This document shows positions 46,105 to 58,641 of a stretch of DNA of 64,000 nucleotides, in pieces. Under the pieces are notes generated by a model that was given only the letters and a program-made list of their open reading frames with translations, had not been told where the DNA came from and did no database searches. The translations under genes were made by a program, and so were the position numbers. The stretch is taken from NCBI GenBank assembly GCA_963758025.1, contig CAVWUA010000002.1, forward strand, positions 1 to 64,000, in the 5' to 3' direction. This stretch comes from CAVWUA01 sp963758025. GTDB taxonomy: Bacteria; Planctomycetota; Planctomycetia; Isosphaerales; Isosphaeraceae. The stretch's first letter is position 1, and each line of letters opens with the position of its first letter.

Positions 46105-47148
46105 TCAATAACTGGTGGCGCTGATCGCCTCATTCCCGGCACGTGTGCCGAGGGCCCACCAGGTCTGGCGGCTGATACTGTTCTTGATGAACCGAACACT
46201 GCCATCGCCCATCAGAACATTCACCCCGCCGGAGTGGAAGCTGCTGGATGGAATGATATTGGAGGAATCCGAGCCACAGGTCGGGCATCCGACCCGGCAG
46301 GAGACACCTCCCAGAAGCATCTGGTCGTTCGGGGTGGCGACGGTGTTCAACAACGAGTAGCCAACCCGCCCCGGTGCCCAGCGCGCCCCCTTGTCATCCT
46401 TGATGTGAGTCGCGGCTTTAAAGTCGCTGGCGCAACTGGTGATCAGTTGCAGGATCTGAGCAGGGACCGCGGCCACGTTGGTGACCCGCGCCGAAGGCGA
46501 CGTATCGCTCACACCCAGAACCATATTGCCCCGGAACGAATTGCCAGCGCCGCTCTTGCCGGCGATGGACTCGGCGAAGACGACGGTGTTCGCCGTGCCG
46601 TCGATCACGTCGCGGATGCCATAGGCGATGTTTCGTCCGAACATTCCCGAGGGATTGGTCGGATTGTTACGGGAGTCTGGCCCCATGCTGCCGTAATAAT
46701 TATTCAAACGATTGCCGGTCTCACCAGCGTTGGTATCCGAGGGGCAGAGGAATGAGTTGAGGGCAGTGTTGCGCACCGTGGCATTGATGCGACCGCCGTT
46801 GCCCTGATGTGGGTCCCAATAGAAGTTCGCGGCATTGTACAACGGTGACTGTTCCATGTACGACAATTGCAGCGCCAGGGCGCTCCAACCCGTCCACCCG
46901 ACGCGGTCTCCATCATTATTCCGGGCCGCATTCGTGCACATGCCGATGGGGAATCGGTCCACCGCGCTGTGATAATTGTGCAAACCCAGACCAATCTGCT
47001 TGAGATTGTTGGTGCACTGCGAACGGCGGGCAGCCTCGCGCGCCGCTTGAACGGCGGGCAGAAGCAAGGCGATCAGAACTCCGATAATCGCGATCACCAC
47101 CAAGAGCTCGATCAGGGTGAATCCGCGACGTCGCGATGCCTGGCTCAT
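46105..47148 (-). CDS. DUF1559 prepilin-like protein
   Basis: A 347-residue planctomycete protein with a type IV prepilin N-terminus: RRRGFTLIELLVVIAIIG (7-24), the prepilin peptidase site between G9 and F10, and a long hydrophobic helix. The DUF1559 region follows (AAREAARRSQCTNNLKQIGL, NSFLCPSDTN, IRDVIDGTANTVVFAESI) and the C-terminus ends with SFHSGGVNVLMGDGSVRFIK, the H-x9-DG motif of the family. A ribosome-binding AGGAG is upstream and a terminator follows. These proteins are numerous in planctomycetes and probably form pseudopili or surface structures. A small lipoprotein gene precedes it on the same strand. Confidence 0.95.
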   Translation of the reverse strand: MSQASRRRGFTLIELLVVIAIIGVLIALLLPAVQAAREAARRSQCTNNLKQIGLGLHNYHSAVDRFPIGMCTNAARNNDGDRVGWTGWSALALQLSYMEQSPLYNAANFYWDPHQGNGGRINATVRNTALNSFLCPSDTNAGETGNRLNNYYGSMGPDSRNNPTNPSGMFGRNIAYGIRDVIDGTANTVVFAESIAGKSGAGNSFRGNMVLGVSDTSPSARVTNVAAVPAQILQLITSCASDFKAATHIKDDKGARWAPGRVGYSLLNTVATPNDQMLLGGVSCRVGCPTCGSDSSNIIPSSSFHSGGVNVLMGDGSVRFIKNSISRQTWWALGTRAGNEAISATSY

Positions 47149-47370
47149 GGATCCTGACTCCTAGAAGAGGAAGAGATGACGAAACGTCGAGAGAGATCCT
47201 CGGGGGGACGATGAGAAATTCCCCGATAGCCTGGACGACATCTTCCACGTGGACGGCGGCACTTTGAGAGGTCACTCCGCGCCACGTCATGTTTGTTTTG
47301 GTTGGACGCCCTCAAGCGGAGATGGAATGGAGAGAGACGCGCCTTTAGCAAGGACAATGACCCGGACGGA

Positions 47371-47568
47371 TCAAAGCTGCTCTTCTTCGTTCGGATTCGC
47401 CTTTTCGTATGCGTCCGATCCCTGAACTTCCTGTTCGTCGATTGGGGGAGACTCGATCACGGTCCCCTCACCCGAATCCGCTCCGCCGCAGCCGCTCAAG
47501 AACGTCGCGGAACTGATGAAAAGAACGAGCAGCACGCTACCCAACGGTAGAATACGCCGAATCGTCAT
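47371..47568 (-). CDS. Small lipoprotein upstream of the DUF1559 gene
   Basis: A 65-residue protein: basic N-terminus, hydrophobic stretch LGSVLLVLFISSATF, lipobox LSGC (Cys27), then an acidic low-complexity tail (IDEQEVQGSDAYEKANPNEE). Small lipoproteins of this form often sit beside DUF1559 genes in planctomycetes. It precedes the DUF1559 gene by 222 bp on the same strand. A role in holding the pseudopilin at the membrane is only a guess. Confidence 0.7.
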   Translation of the reverse strand: MTIRRILPLGSVLLVLFISSATFLSGCGGADSGEGTVIESPPIDEQEVQGSDAYEKANPNEEEQL

Positions 47569-47885
47569 GTGTCCGTTTCCAGAGGAGTGAAATGCACTGG
47601 ATCAAGGTTGCTTAGAACAAAGCTATTTCGATCCAGGTTACGGGAAAATACCGCCGGCATCACCGCATTGCAAGAAAAAAAATGGAAATCATCAGCGCGA
47701 TGTCGCGAACTTTTAGGGAATTCGATTGATCGTTGGCCGCACTTTTCGACAGGCGCATTGAGAACGCCGGTCCGGCCGACTTTCGACGACCGGACCGGCG
47801 TTCTCGTTGTGACCTGGTGATCCGCGAGGGGCTCTTACTCACCCACCAATCACGTCCCTTGAACCCGGTGCGAAACGGCAGTCGA
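47569..47885. other. Intergenic region with one hairpin
   Basis: No gene seen. It holds the 14-bp perfect hairpin at 47762-47803 and an AT-richer stretch around 47640-47730, which may include the promoter of the small lipoprotein gene (starts 47568, minus strand). Confidence 0.5.
47762..47803 (-). terminator. Perfect 14-bp hairpin after the pdh-cluster lpd gene
   Basis: GAACGCCGGTCCGG (47762-47775) pairs perfectly with CCGGACCGGCGTTC (47790-47803). It lies 82 bp beyond the stop of the minus-strand lpd gene. No clear T run follows, so termination is inferred from position and stem strength. Confidence 0.5.
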
Positions 47886-49272
47886 TCAGATGTGAACCGA
47901 CTCGCCAAGACCCTGACCGGCGGCTTCCATGACGGCCTCGGAGTAGGTCGGGTGCGGGTGCATGGCGTGGACGATCTCTTCCTCGGTGGCTTCGAGCTTC
48001 TTGGCCATGACCAGCTCGGCGATCAGTTCGGTGGCCTGAGAGCCGATCAGGTGGGCGCCGAGCAGCTCGCCATACTTGGCGTCGAAGACGAGCTTGACGA
48101 ATCCCTCGGTCTCGTCGGAGGCCACGGCGCGGCCACTGGCGATGAAGGGGAAGCGGCCGATGCGGACCTCGTGCCCGGCCTCGCGCGCGGCCTTCTCGGT
48201 CAGGCCGACGCGGCCACGCCCGGGTCGGTGTAGGTGCAGCCGGGGACCGTTGTGTAATCGACGGTGCGCTCGGCGTGGCCGCAGAGCCACTCGACGCAGC
48301 AGATCGCCTCGTGGTGGGCGACGTGGGCCAGCCAGGGGGGGCCGATGACGTCGCCCACGGCGTACAGGCCGGGAACGTTCGTCTTGATACCCCTGTCGCG
48401 GTCGGCCTTGATGTGGTTCTTGACCAGCTCGACCCCCAGCTTCGGGTCGAGCACCTCCTCGACGTTCCCGGTGACGCCGATCGCGACGAGCATCATCTCG
48501 GCCTCGATCGTCTGCGGCCCTTTCGGCGTCTCGACCTCGACCTTCACCCCCTTGCCGGTCTTCTCGACCTTGCCGGTCTTCGACTGGGTGAGGATCTCGA
48601 TGCCACGCTTGGAGAGGCTCTTCTCGAGCGCCGCGGAGACTTCCTCGTCCTCGCCGGGGAGGATCCGGTCCAGCAGCTCGACGACCGTGACCTTGGTGCC
48701 GATGGCGTTGTAGAAGTAGCCGAACTCCAGGCCGATCGGCCCGCCGCCGATGATCAGCATCGACTCGGGCTGCTTCGGGAGGGTCATCGCCTCCTTGTAG
48801 GAGATGATCGGTCTTGCCGTCGAAATCGGCCCCCGGCAAGCGGGCGGGGACGGACGCCGGTGGCGATCACGATCGACTCGGCGGTGATCGTCTCGCCGCC
48901 GACCTGGACCTTGTGCGGGGCGACGACCTTCGCGGTGCCGGACTTGTGCTGGACCTTGTACTTGCGGAACAGGCCCTCGATCCCCTTGTTCATCTTTACG
49001 GTGACGTCGCGGCTGCGGCCGATCATCTGGGCGAAGTCCCACGCGGATTGACCCGTGTAGCCGAACGTCTTGCCGTGGTTGTTGATCAGCTCGACCAGGT
49101 GGGCGTTGGTGAGCAGGGCCTTGGTCGGGATGCAGCCCCAGTTCAGGCAGATGCCGCCGAGCTTGTCCTTCTCGACGCAGAGGACCTTCTTGCCGAGCTG
49201 CCCGGCGCGGATCGCTCCGGCGTACCCGGCCGGGCCGCCGCCGATGACGATGATGTCGAAGTCGTAAGCCAT
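47886..49272 (-). CDS. lpdA: Dihydrolipoyl dehydrogenase (E3) of the pyruvate dehydrogenase cluster, frameshifted
   Basis: A second E3 flavoprotein, read from ATG 49272: FDIIVIGGGPAGYAGAIRAG (FAD), redox disulfide C42/C47 in GGICLNWGCIPTK, and IVIATGVRPRP. Near 48843 and 48815 the frame shifts twice within 30 bases (PGADFDGKT lies in one frame, IISYKEAMTLPK in the next). It continues through MLIIGGGPIGLEFGYFY and VPGLYAVGDVIGPPWLAHVA. Near 48213 it shifts again into VGLTEKAAREAGHEV and ends AMHPHPTYSEAVMEAA with the catalytic His. All functional residues survive, so indel errors are likely. It is the last gene of the acn-pdh run. Confidence 0.88.
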
Positions 49273-49304
49273 GGGTTCTTTCAAGCGATGTCGGAGTCGT
49301 GGCA

Positions 49305-49352
49305 GTGGGCACCGCCCACCGTGATCGGGTGATGGTGGGGGTGATGCCCACC
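49305..49352. repeat. Pair of GTGGGC/GCCCAC-type palindromes between pdhC and lpd
   Basis: GTGGGC-ACC-GCCCAC (49305-49319) and GGTGGG with CCCACC (49334-49352) form two small hairpins in the 107-bp spacer just upstream of the lpd start. They resemble the GGTGGGT elements at 12533 and 36809. Confidence 0.4.
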
Positions 49353-49379
49353 CTGCTACGCATTCGCTAACGTTCCGGT

Positions 49380-50740
49380 TCAGAGGAGCATCGATGCCGG
49401 TTCTTCCAGCAGGCCCTTGAGCGTGCGGAGGAACTCGGCGGCGGTGGCGCCATCGACGGCGCGGTGGTCGGCGGTCAGGGTGACGGTCATGACCGTGCCG
49501 ACGACGAGTGAGTCCCCCTCGACAACCGGCCGCTTCTCGGCCGCGCCGACGGCCAGGATGCCGACCTCGGGCAGGTTCAGGATCGCGTCGAACTGCCTGA
49601 CGCCGTACATGCCGAGGTTGGAGATCGTGAACGTCCCGCCGGTCATCTGCTGGGTGGTCAGCTTGTTCTGCCGGGCGGCGTCGACGAGCGCCTGGGTGCC
49701 GGTGCGGATCTCGCGCAGGCCGAGCGCGTCGGCATTGCGGAGGACCGGGACGATCAGGCCCCCCTCCAGCGCCACGGCGATGCCGACGTTGACCTCGCCG
49801 TGGCGGACGAGCGCATCGGGCTCGCACGTGGCGTTCACGTCCGGGTGGCGGCGGAGCGAGAGCGCGACGGCCTTGGTCACGAAGTCGCCGACGGAGAGCT
49901 TGATCTTCTCGGCGGCGAGCTGCTTGTTCAGCCCCTCGCGGATGGCCACGAGCTTGTCGATGCGGATATCGACGGTGACGTGGATCTCGGGGGCCGCCTG
50001 CTTGGCCTGGAGCATCCGCTGGGCGATCGTCTTGCGCATCCGGGTGTGCGGGACGCGCTCGGTCTCGCGCGCGGCCGTCGCGGCGACCGGGCGCGGTGCG
50101 CCGGCCGTCGCGGCGGCGGGACGGTTCTGCAGGAACGCCTCGACGTCGCGGCGGATCACCCGGCCGCCGGGCCCGCTGCCGGGGACCTGGGCGAGGTCCA
50201 CCTGCGCTTCCGCGGCGATCTTGCGGGCCAGGGGGCTCGACTTGACCCGTCCTCCCGCGGCCGGGGCCTGCACGCCACCGCCCCCGTGACCATTGCCCCC
50301 ATGCGACCCGGAGGTGGGGATGGTCGGCTGGCCGTGCTGGGTCGCGGAGGCCCGGGGCGCGGCCGCCGCGCCGGCCTGGTTCGGCGTGTTGGTCTGCTCC
50401 TGCGTGTCGAAGTCCTTGTGAACGGCGACCGTCTCCTCGGCCTTCGACGCCGGCGCCTCCTGACCTTTGGGGACGGCGTCGGCCGCTTGCTTGGGGTCCT
50501 CCCCCTTCTTGGCCAGGACCATCACGCGCTGGCCGAGGGCGATCTCGTCCCCTTCGTTGACGTCGAGCCGGGCGACGGTCCCCTCGTCGAACGACTCCAT
50601 CGGCATGACGGCCTTGTCGGTCTGGATCTCGGCCAGGGTGTCCCCTCCTTGACCTGGTCGCCGACCTTGACCAGCCACTTGACCAGCTGCCCGCTCTCCA
50701 TCGTCGGGCTGAGCTTGGCCATCTTCACTTCGATCGGCAC
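49380..50740 (-). CDS. pdhC: Dihydrolipoyllysine acetyltransferase (pyruvate dehydrogenase E2), frameshifted
   Basis: The acetyl-carrying core of pyruvate dehydrogenase. ATG 50740 opens PIEVKMAKLSPTMESGQL. In the GGGG run near 50640 one G is missing; restoring it joins DQVKEGDTLAEIQTDKAVM with the lipoylated lysine in QTDKAVMP. A long Ala/Pro/Gly/His linker follows (GSHGGNGHGGGGVQAPAAGG), then the E1/E3-binding domain (KSSPLARKIAAEAQVDLAQV, GSGPGGRVIRRDV) and the catalytic domain with MRKTIAQRMLQAKQAAPEI, NVGIAVALEGGLIVPVL and active-site HRAVDGATAAEFL. It lies between pdhB and lpd on the same strand. Confidence 0.92.
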
Positions 50741-50908
50741 GGGGGACGCCTCCAGTGGTCACTGGACTGGAAAATCTGGCCAGTGACTCTTGATGAATTC
50801 CAAACGTGGAGAGAATCCACAAAGCGCCGAGATCCGGCCGTTATGGTGGACTCCCAGCGGTATTCTATGCTCTCGGACCAGAGGCCAACGGCCGCCGGTC
50901 TCGACGTC

Positions 50909-51891
50909 TCAGCGGTACAGCACGTCCCTGACCTGCGCCACGATCCGGTCGGCGCTCGGGAGCATCGAGGCTTCGAGGTTGCGGTTGTAGGGGATCGGGG
51001 CGTCCTTGCAGGTGACGCGGCGGATCGGGGCGTCGAGCTCGTCGAAGACGGCGTTGTAGATCCGGTCGGAGACGCCGGCGCCGAGGCCGCAGTACGGCCA
51101 GTCTTCCTCGACGATGACGGCCCGGTGGGTCTTGACGACCGACGGGAGGATCGTGTCGAGGTCGAGCGGCCGGATCGTGCGGAGGTCGATCACCTCGGCG
51201 CTCGATCTCCTCGCCGGCCAGTTGCTCGGCGGCTTCCAGCGTCGGCTTGAGCGAGCGGGAGTAGGTGATCAGGGTGACGTCCGACCCCGCGCCGCTTGAC
51301 GTCCGCCTTGCCGATCGGGATGAGGAACTCGGGTCCTCGGGGACCTCGCCCTTGTCGCCGCAGGAGGTTCTCGTGCTCGATGAAGATGACCGGGTCGTCC
51401 GAGCGGATGGCGGTCTTGAGCATCCCCTTGGCGTCGGCCGGGGTGGCGGGCATCATCACGGTCAGGCCCGGGAAGTGGGCGAACAGGGCCTCGGGCCGGT
51501 GCGAGTGCGTCGCCCCCAGGCAGCCGGCCATGCCCGAGTTGCCCCGGAAGACGATCGGCACCGAGAACTGGCCGCCGCTCATGTAGCGCATGTTGGCGGC
51601 GTTGTTGACGATCTGGTCGAACGCGACGTAGCTGAAGCTGAAGGTCATGAACTCGATGATCGGCCGCAGACCGACCATCGCGGCGCCGATGCCGATGCCG
51701 GAGAATCCCTCCTCGGAGATCGGCGTGTCGACGATCCGGCGGGGGCCGAAGCGTTCGAGCATCCCCTGGCTGACCTTGTAGGCGCCGTTGTATTCGGCGA
51801 CCTCCTCGCCCATGAGGAAGACGCGGTCGTCGCGCTCCATCTCCTCGGACATCGCCTGGTTCAGCGCCTCACGGTACGAAATCACGGCCAT
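50909..51891 (-). CDS. pdhB: Pyruvate dehydrogenase E1 component beta subunit, frameshifted
   Basis: The beta subunit of the ThDP-dependent pyruvate dehydrogenase. From ATG 51891: ISYREALNQAMSEEMERD, VFLMGEEVAEYNGAYKVSQG, DTPISEEGFSGIGIGAAM, FMTFSFSYVAFDQIVNNAA and PIVFRGNSGMAGCLGATHS. After FIEHENLL the frame shifts several times between 51370 and 51190: GDKGEVPEDP, FLIPIGKADVK, SDVTLITYSRSLKPTLEAA and VIDLRTIRPLDLDTI occur in different frames but in the right order. It ends IVEEDWPYCGLGAGV and PYNRNLEASMLPSADRIV. At least four small indels are needed. The start is five bases from the pdhA stop. Confidence 0.88.
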
Positions 51892-51895
51892 CGGC

Positions 51896-52911
51896 TCACG
51901 ACTCCTGCGGGATGTAGGGTGCCACGGTGATGTCCTCGTAGACGTCTTCGAGCGACGGCTCGGGGGCCTGCTCGGCGAACTCGATGGCCTCCTCGATCTC
52001 GTTCTTGATCTTCTCGTGCAACTCTTCGAGGGCCGCCTCGTCGATCCAGCCGCGTTCCTTGAGGATCGTCTCGTAGACGACGATCGGGTCGCGCTCCTTG
52101 GCCTTCTCCAGCTCTTCCTTGGTGCGGTACTTGGCCGGGTCGCTCATCGAGTGGCCGCGGAAGCGGTAGGTCTTGGCCTCGATGAAGGTCGGCCCCTCGC
52201 CGGAGCGGGCGCGGTTGGCGGCCTCCCGGGTGACGCGGGCCATCTCCTCGATGTCGTTGCCGTTGACGAGGATGCCGGGCATGCCGTACGCCTGACCGCC
52301 GCGGACCGTCAGGTCGGTCGTCCAGGAGTGCCGGTGCAGCTGGGTGCCCATCGACATGCATGTTGTTCTCGACGACGTAGATGACCGGCAGCTTCCAGAG
52401 ACTGGCCATGTTGAAGGCCTCGTGGAGCGACCCCTGGTCCATCGCGCCGTCGCCGAAGTAGCAGATGCAGACGCGGTCCTCGCCGCGGTACTTGATGGCG
52501 AAGCCGACGCCGGTGGCCAGCGGGATGTGGCTGCCGACGATGGCGTGGCCGCCGAGGAACTGCTTCTCGGCGTCGAAGAAGTGCATCGAGCCGCCCTTGC
52601 CCTTGGAGCAGCCCGACGGCCTTGCCGAGCATCTCGGCCATGCCGACCTTGGGGTCCATGCCGCGGGCCAGGGCGTGGCCGTGGTCGCGGTAGGCGGTGA
52701 TGACGTAGTCATCTTCCCGGAGTACGCCGATCGAACCAACGGCGACCGACTCCTGTCCGCTGTAGAGGTGGCAGAACCCGCCGATCTGCTGCCTCTGGTA
52801 GAGCATCGCCGACCGTTCTTCAAACCGGCGGATCAATAACATCTGACGCAGCCAACCCAACGCTTGATTGCGGGATACGATCGGTTTGGCCTCGGTCTGC
52901 GCTTGCGCCAT
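51896..52911 (-). CDS. pdhA: Pyruvate dehydrogenase E1 component alpha subunit, frameshifted
   Basis: The alpha subunit carrying the ThDP-binding fold. From ATG 52911: NQALGWLRQMLLIRRFEERS, GFCHLYSGQESVAVGSI and VITAYRDHGHALARG. Near 52610 an extra base in a GGG run moves the frame; it resumes as SKGKGGSMHFFDAEKQFLGG, GVGFAIKYRGEDRVCICYFG, DGAMDQGSLHEAFNMASLW and VIYVVENN (the ThDP GDG-x26-NN motif). Near 52362 it shifts again into TFIEAKTYRFRGHSMSDPAK and ends SLEDVYEDITVAPY. Catalytic residues are conserved. The open frame upstream of 52911 is not conserved. Confidence 0.9.
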
Positions 52912-53270
52912 GAACTCCAACTCCTGATCTGTCGAGCGTCCGAGCGAGTGCCGGGGAGGGGCGGCGGCCGGCGCGGGGACGTTGGGCTCGTTCGGGGCGG
53001 AACGATGTTCCGGGAATCCGACGGGCGAACTGGAGATTTTCTGCAACATTCGCCCCGTACGGAGCTTGTCTAGGAAACGCTTGATCTTACCCAAAAGTGG
53101 CGGCATCAATCCAGGCAAGGGTCTGTGAAAGTGCCGCGCGGGGTTCGGGTTCGGTCCGAGCAGGTTCCGCCCGATCTCCTCCGGCCCGCGCGCCTGGCGA
53201 ACGTGGACCGAGGAACGGATCGTCTTGCAAGCCTTTCGCTTGCAAAAGGTGTTCCTCGGTCTGTCGTGCC
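52912..53270. other. Spacer between acn and pdhA with a structured element
   Basis: No gene is supported. Most of it is open in the pdhA frame but Pro/Ser-rich and not conserved. The two-tier hairpin at 53206-53261 lies directly after the acn stop. A pdhA promoter probably lies between the hairpin and 52911, but no consensus pair was identified. Confidence 0.45.
53206..53261 (-). promoter_or_regulatory. Two-tier hairpin between acn and pdhA
   Basis: Outer arms GACCGAGGAAC (53206-53216) and GTTCCTCGGTC (53251-53261) pair over 11 bp. Inside, TTGCAAGC (53225-53232) and GCTTGCAA (53238-53245) pair over 8 bp around CTTTC. Both stems are perfect, separated by short internal loops. It begins ten bases after the acn stop. 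There is no T run, so it is either an attenuator, an RNA-processing or stability site, or a protein-binding palindrome. Confidence 0.55.
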
Positions 53271-56169
<2,899 letters not shown>

Positions 56170-56349
56170 GGTCGTCGAACCTCGGGGCCTGTCCGGCCCT
56201 CATCTCGGTGCGCAATGTCGCTCTCCGTTGGGGAAGAAACTCTTTATCATCCAGGTTCGGCGGCCAGATGCAACCTCACCTCGAGTGCCTCCAGTTGACT
56301 CCGGCGACCCAATCCGCACGTTCGATCGCCTTGGGAGAATCAGCCAGGG

Positions 56350-56765
56350 TTAGATTTCGGGGTCCGCGTCCGGCTTAGGCGATTCTGGCTCGACGTTCTC
56401 TTCAGGCGTCGCCTTGTCTTCGGGCGTCGGCTCGGCTGGTTTCGTGTCCGTGTCCGTTTCCGCGTCGGCTTCAGGCGTCAGCTCGGGGGCTGTCGTTTCG
56501 GCGGTTTCGTCTCCGCGTCGGCTTCAGGCGTTGGCTCGGCCTTCGCGTTGGCCGTCTTGGAGAATTCCCGCTTTCCCTGCGGAGCACCACCACCCATACC
56601 CTGCTTGGAAACGTTGTACTCGGATGGGGTATCGGACTTGATGCCCGGCCGGGTCGTCCTGCGGAAGTGTTCCTCGTTCCCCTCGGGACAACCGGCGAGA
56701 GTCACCATGAGCACCAGAGGCCCGAGGACGTACGGAAGGCGTCGCGCACCGGAGAGGATGGACAT
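56350..56765 (-). CDS. Acidic low-complexity lipoprotein, frameshifted
   Basis: From ATG 56765 a basic N-terminus and hydrophobic stretch (LPYVLGPLVLMVTLAGC) end in a lipobox with the lipidated cysteine in LAGC. GTRPGIKSDTP-like and SKQGMGGGAPQGKREFSK segments follow. Near 56500 a missing base ends the first frame early; the next frame continues ETTAPELTPEADAETDTDTK and TPEDKATPEENVEPESPKPD to TAA 56350, a Pro/Glu/Thr-rich tail. The tail is made of imperfect TPEADAET-like repeats. About 138 residues in total. Function unknown; it resembles lipoproteins found near DUF1559 genes. Confidence 0.65.
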
Positions 56766-57001
56766 GGCGGCTCCTCGATGGATTAATCCTTGGTCGCCGC
56801 CAATTTGTCAATCATTCCGCGGCAACCCTGAACCTTGAGTATAGCGAGACAAGCCGTCCTTCCTCAACGACCCACATGGCGTTCCTCGATGACAACCGTC
56901 CAACAACCGACCGGGACGTCGTGCGTCAAATGGCAGCCCGTATCGGATCGTGATAGATTGGAATCGAGCTTTACCCCTCTCAAAAGCATGGAGAAACAGC
57001 C

Positions 57002-57598
57002 ATGAGCGTCGATGTCGAACCGGCCCTGCTGACCGCCGACGACGTGCTCGCCATGCCCGAGGATGGAACCCATCGTGAGTTGATCCGAGGGCGGTTGATC
57101 GAGGAACCCATGACGTATCGCAATCGCTGGCACAGCGGGACCGAGGCCGAAAATCGGCAACAAGTCCTCAAGAACTGGCTCGACGGCCAGACCGCCCCAT
57201 GCGGCATGATCGTCAGTGGTGAGGCCGGGTTCCGCTTGCGTCGCGATCCGGATTCCCTGGTCGGTATCGACGTGGCCTATGCCTCCGCCGAGCAGGTGGC
57301 CCGGGCGAATGAGACAGGCTCGGCGCTGTTTAACGGACCGCCGATCCTGGCCGTCGAGATCCTCTCGCCATCCGAGAAGCAAGAGGATCTTATCGCCAAG
57401 GTCCGCGAGTATCTGGAGACCGGCGTGGCGATCGTCTGGATCGTCGAGCCAACGTTTCGGACAGTCCTGGTGTACCGGCCCGACGATGAGCCGCGGTTGT
57501 TCAACGTCCGCGAGGAGATCACCGCCGAGCCCCACTTGCCCGGTTTCCGCGTTGCCGTCGCCGCGCTCTTCGTGGCGGACGCTCAGCCGACGAATTGA
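57002..57598 (+). CDS. Uma2 family (DUF820) nuclease-fold protein
   Basis: A 198-residue intact Uma2 protein. LLTADDVLAMPEDGTHRELI with RGRLIEEPM is the family start; the PD-(D/E)XK-like active site is spread over GIDVAYASAEQV and AVEILSPSEKQEDLIAKV, followed by YLETGVAIVWIVEPTFRTVL. The family is strongly expanded in planctomycetes, and its physiological role is not established. Its 3' end overlaps the convergent mqnD-like gene by 16 bp. A second, broken member lies at 25696-26324. Confidence 0.88.
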   Translation: MSVDVEPALLTADDVLAMPEDGTHRELIRGRLIEEPMTYRNRWHSGTEAENRQQVLKNWLDGQTAPCGMIVSGEAGFRLRRDPDSLVGIDVAYASAEQVARANETGSALFNGPPILAVEILSPSEKQEDLIAKVREYLETGVAIVWIVEPTFRTVLVYRPDDEPRLFNVREEITAEPHLPGFRVAVAALFVADAQPTN

Positions 57599-58434
57599 AC
57601 GTCGATCGGCCCCGGGACCAGTCCCTCGGCCTCGGCCCGCTGGAGCAACGTGCGGACGGCCTCCCGGCCGCGCTCGCCGTAGTCCACGGTCCAGTCGTTG
57701 ACGTACATGCCGACGAACTGGTCGGCGAGCTTCGGGTCGAGGTCGCGGGCGAACGTCAAGGCATAGGCCAGGGCCTCCTCGCGGTGGTCGAGCGCGTACT
57801 GGATGCTCTGCTTCAGGAGCCGGGCAATCTGCTGGATGGTCGCCTCGCCCAGGTCACGGCGGACGACGTTACCGCCCAGGGGCAGCGGCAGGCTGGTCTG
57901 CGAGAACCACCACTCGCCCAGGTCCACGATCTGGTGCAGCCCCTTGTCCGGGTAGTAGAGCTGCCCCTCGTGGATGATCAAGCCCACATCGGCCTTGCCA
58001 TCGAGCACGGCCGGGATGATCTGGTCGAACGGCACGACGGTCGTCTTGATGTCCTTGCCCAGGCAGAGCCGCAACGTCAGAAACGCGGTCGTCAGGGTGC
58101 CGGGGATGGCGATCGTCTTGTCTTTCAGGTCGTCGAGCGTCCACGGTTGCCGGGCGATCAGCTTTGGACCGTAACGATCCCCCATGCTGGAACCGGAGGC
58201 CAGCAGGGCGTACTTGTCGGCCAGATGGGCGTAGGCGTGGATGCTGACGGCCGAGACTTCCAGCTCGCCGTTCAGGGCGCGTCGGTTCAGCGTCTCGATA
58301 TCTTCAAGCTGATGGACGAAGCGGAGGCCGCCGGTGTCGAGCTTGTCGTGGGCGAGGGCGTAGAACATGAAGGCGTCGTCGGAGTCAGGGCTGTGCCCGA
58401 CCCGGATCGTGCGGGGTTCGGCGGCGGTGCTCAT
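57583..58434 (-). CDS. mqnD: MqnD-type 1,4-dihydroxy-6-naphthoate synthase (futalosine menaquinone pathway)
   Basis: A 283-residue protein from ATG 58434 with a periplasmic-binding-protein-like fold. The start IRVGHSPDSDDAFMFYAL and the segments VSAVSIHAYAHLADKYALL, LIARQPWTLDDLKDKTIAIP, VLDGKADVGLIIHEGQLYY and SLPLPLGGNVVRRDL match MqnD, which makes 1,4-dihydroxy-6-naphthoate from cyclic dehypoxanthinyl futalosine. MqnA shares the fold but lacks the HSPDSDD opening, so MqnD is preferred. No other menaquinone gene is in the window. The gene is intact. Confidence 0.82.
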   Translation of the reverse strand: MSTAAEPRTIRVGHSPDSDDAFMFYALAHDKLDTGGLRFVHQLEDIETLNRRALNGELEVSAVSIHAYAHLADKYALLASGSSMGDRYGPKLIARQPWTLDDLKDKTIAIPGTLTTAFLTLRLCLGKDIKTTVVPFDQIIPAVLDGKADVGLIIHEGQLYYPDKGLHQIVDLGEWWFSQTSLPLPLGGNVVRRDLGEATIQQIARLLKQSIQYALDHREEALAYALTFARDLDPKLADQFVGMYVNDWTVDYGERGREAVRTLLQRAEAEGLVPGPIDVQFVG

Positions 58435-58557
58435 GAGGATCGGTTCCAGGCGGTCGGTCAAATCGTGATGCGTTCGAAGCCAGAATGCCGCGGCTCCGTT
58501 CGGTTTCTCCCTTTATGGTAAGCAGGAAACCACCGATCGACCACCGCAAACGGAAAC

Positions 58558-58598
58558 GGGCCTCCCGGCCGCTTCGGAGGGAAGCGGCCGGGAGGCCC
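58558..58598 (-). terminator. Perfect 18-bp hairpin ending the second ABC operon
   Basis: GGGCCTCCCGGCCGCTTC (58558-58575) pairs perfectly with 58581-58598 around GGAGG. On the minus strand the stem is followed by GTTTCCGTTTGC, moderately T-rich. It lies 44 bp after the stop at 58642 and separates that operon from mqnD. Confidence 0.7.
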
Positions 58599-58641
58599 AG
58601 GTTCTTTTCGGAATCCGGCCGGCCGGTCGGCCGGTCGGCTC

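Noticed and set aside
50752..50765. CCAGTG-GT-CACTGG palindrome just upstream of pdhC
   Set aside because: Only 12 bp before the start codon and 14 bases long. It could be an operator, but short palindromes are common in GC-rich DNA and no second copy was seen.
50909..53118. Programmed ribosomal frameshifting in pdhA and pdhB
   Set aside because: Too many sites, both frame directions and no slippery heptamer with downstream structure. Assembly indels explain the pattern better.
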